NCBI RefSeq assembly: GCF_013391635.1
Contig: NZ_JACAWU010000002.1
Coordinates: forward strand, 1,364,001 to 1,428,000
Reading direction: 5' to 3'
Length of the DNA stretch: 64,000 bases
DNA from: Natronomonas gomsonensis
GTDB lineage: Archaea > Halobacteriota > Halobacteria > Halobacteriales > Haloarculaceae
How positions within the stretch are numbered: the first letter of the stretch is position 1; each line of letters starts with the position of its first letter. The position numbers and the translations under genes are program-made. Shown piece after piece: positions 63,618 to 64,000 of this stretch. A model generated the notes under the pieces. It was not told the origin of the DNA. It ran no database searches and saw only the letters and a program-made list of their open reading frames with translations.

Positions 63618-63779
63618 GCATCCGCGAGAGGGGGTTCGATAGTACCCCCTCGAAGCGGTTCACCGCGCGAGCGAAGCGAGCGCGGGACCGAGGGCCGACC
63701 ATCGGGAGGCCCGACGTGTCTTTTTCATGAACGTTTTTGCCGGTAGACCGAGCGAAGCGAGGTCTACCGTGCAAAAAGG
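63618..63779 (+). repeat. Structured repeat, copy C
   Basis: The longest copy, 162 bp. Hairpin 1 is GAGGGGGT/ACCCCCTC (63628-63651), hairpin 2 is CCGCGC/GCGCGG with a GAGCGAAGCGA loop (63663-63685), the linker has GGGCC/GGCCC pairing, and hairpin 3 is CGGTAGACC/GGTCTACCG with a GAGCGAAGCGA loop (63741-63769). All stems differ in sequence from those of copy A except the conserved linker. It ends two bases before the stop codon of the convergent cdc48 gene. Confidence 0.85.
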
Positions 63780-63781
63780 TT

Positions 63782-64000
63782 CTATTGGAAACCGATGCGG
63801 CCGCCCTGTCGATGGCCGGTTTCGGCGCCGCCACCGCGGAACTCGTCTTCGACCTGTTCGTAGTACTCCCGAATGTCGTCGGTGATGGTCGGTCGGACCG
63901 ACTCCAGGGCCTGTCGGAAGTGTCGCATCTCGACGGCTTCGGCGTCGTCGTCCTCCCGAAGCGCCTGAATCGCCGCCTCACGGCCGATGGATTCGAGGTC
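63782..64000 (-). CDS. cdc48: C-terminal end of a Cdc48/VCP-type AAA ATPase (partial)
   Basis: On the minus strand 72 codons run from the window edge to a TAG at 63782-63784. The reading frame gives SIGREAAIQALREDDDAEAV, MRHFRQALESVRPTITDDIR and EYYEQVEDEFRGGG. This is the conserved C-terminal helical tail of archaeal Cdc48, a double-AAA unfoldase that extracts proteins from complexes and feeds the proteasome. The start is beyond the window. The extreme C-terminus (ETGHRQGGRIGFQ) is Gly/Arg-rich. Confidence 0.85.
   Translation of the reverse strand, partial: DLESIGREAAIQALREDDDAEAVEMRHFRQALESVRPTITDDIREYYEQVEDEFRGGGAETGHRQGGRIGFQ

Overview
This 64 kb window is chromosomal DNA from a haloarchaeon (class Halobacteria). 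The evidence is high G+C with strong third-position GC, acidic proteomes in almost every reading frame, TATA/BRE promoters with very short leaders, and archaeal marker genes: archaeal DnaG, type-II methionine aminopeptidase, HMG-CoA reductase, archaeosine enzymes TgtA and ArcS, GatD, SAMP-type ubiquitin-like proteins and Cdc48. The genus cannot be fixed from the sequence alone. Gene density is very high. Many neighbours touch or overlap: ATGA/GTGA overlaps within operons, and 14-24 bp overlaps of the 3' ends of convergent genes.

Layout. 0-8.7 kb: map, a zinc-ribbon protein, a HIT protein, a cation diffusion facilitator, a radical-SAM methylthiotransferase, a PQQ-like lipoprotein, deoC, ribose-1,5-bisphosphate isomerase, UspA and an isoaspartyl peptidase. 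8.8-17.5 kb: icd, a Tat lipoprotein, a cupin, a zinc-ribbon/HTH protein, hmgA, an enolase-superfamily enzyme, a fasciclin protein, an amidohydrolase and a ZIP transporter. 17.6-21.1 kb: the nadA-nadB-nadC de novo NAD operon. 21.1-26.7 kb: a CARF-like/winged-helix regulator, a membrane protein, a glycosyltransferase, a PfpI protein, a sodium:solute symporter with its DUF3311 partner, and a CsaA-like tRNA-binding protein. 26.8-33.5 kb: dnaG, a GNAT enzyme, a DUF92 membrane protein, a convergent pair of cis-prenyltransferase-family genes (one canonical, one degenerate), a cold-shock protein and an epoxide-hydrolase-like protein. 33.5-39 kb: a minus-strand block with a SAMP3-like operon, arcS and tgtA, and a divergent SAMP1-like gene. 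40.2-43.6 kb: a dgcA/dgcN-like pair for D-glutamate catabolism and a Vms1-like peptidyl-tRNA hydrolase. 44-54 kb: gatD, thioesterases, an acyl-CoA synthetase, thrS and a PspA homologue. 54.9-64 kb: a gene interrupted by a stop codon, pyrG-guaAb, phosphate-regulation genes (AbrB-PhoU, pstB, phoU), a cysteine-tailed Tat lipoprotein and the C-terminus of cdc48.

The most unusual signals are as follows. First, a three-copy, roughly 140-160 bp structured repeat (55.4, 62.0 and 63.6 kb) whose hairpin stems differ between copies but stay perfectly paired. Two inverted copies flank the AT-richer segment that carries the cysteine-tailed lipoprotein. Second, a SAMP1-like protein whose diglycine is followed by nine extra residues, so it would need processing before conjugation. 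Third, a SAMP3-like gene followed directly by another small protein that also ends in Ala-Gly-Gly. Fourth, a complementary pair of cis-prenyltransferase-family proteins that looks like an archaeal counterpart of the eukaryotic DHDDS/NgBR heteromer. Fifth, a palindromic in-frame insertion in NadB. No rRNA, tRNA, CRISPR array, insertion sequence with a transposase, or prophage was found.
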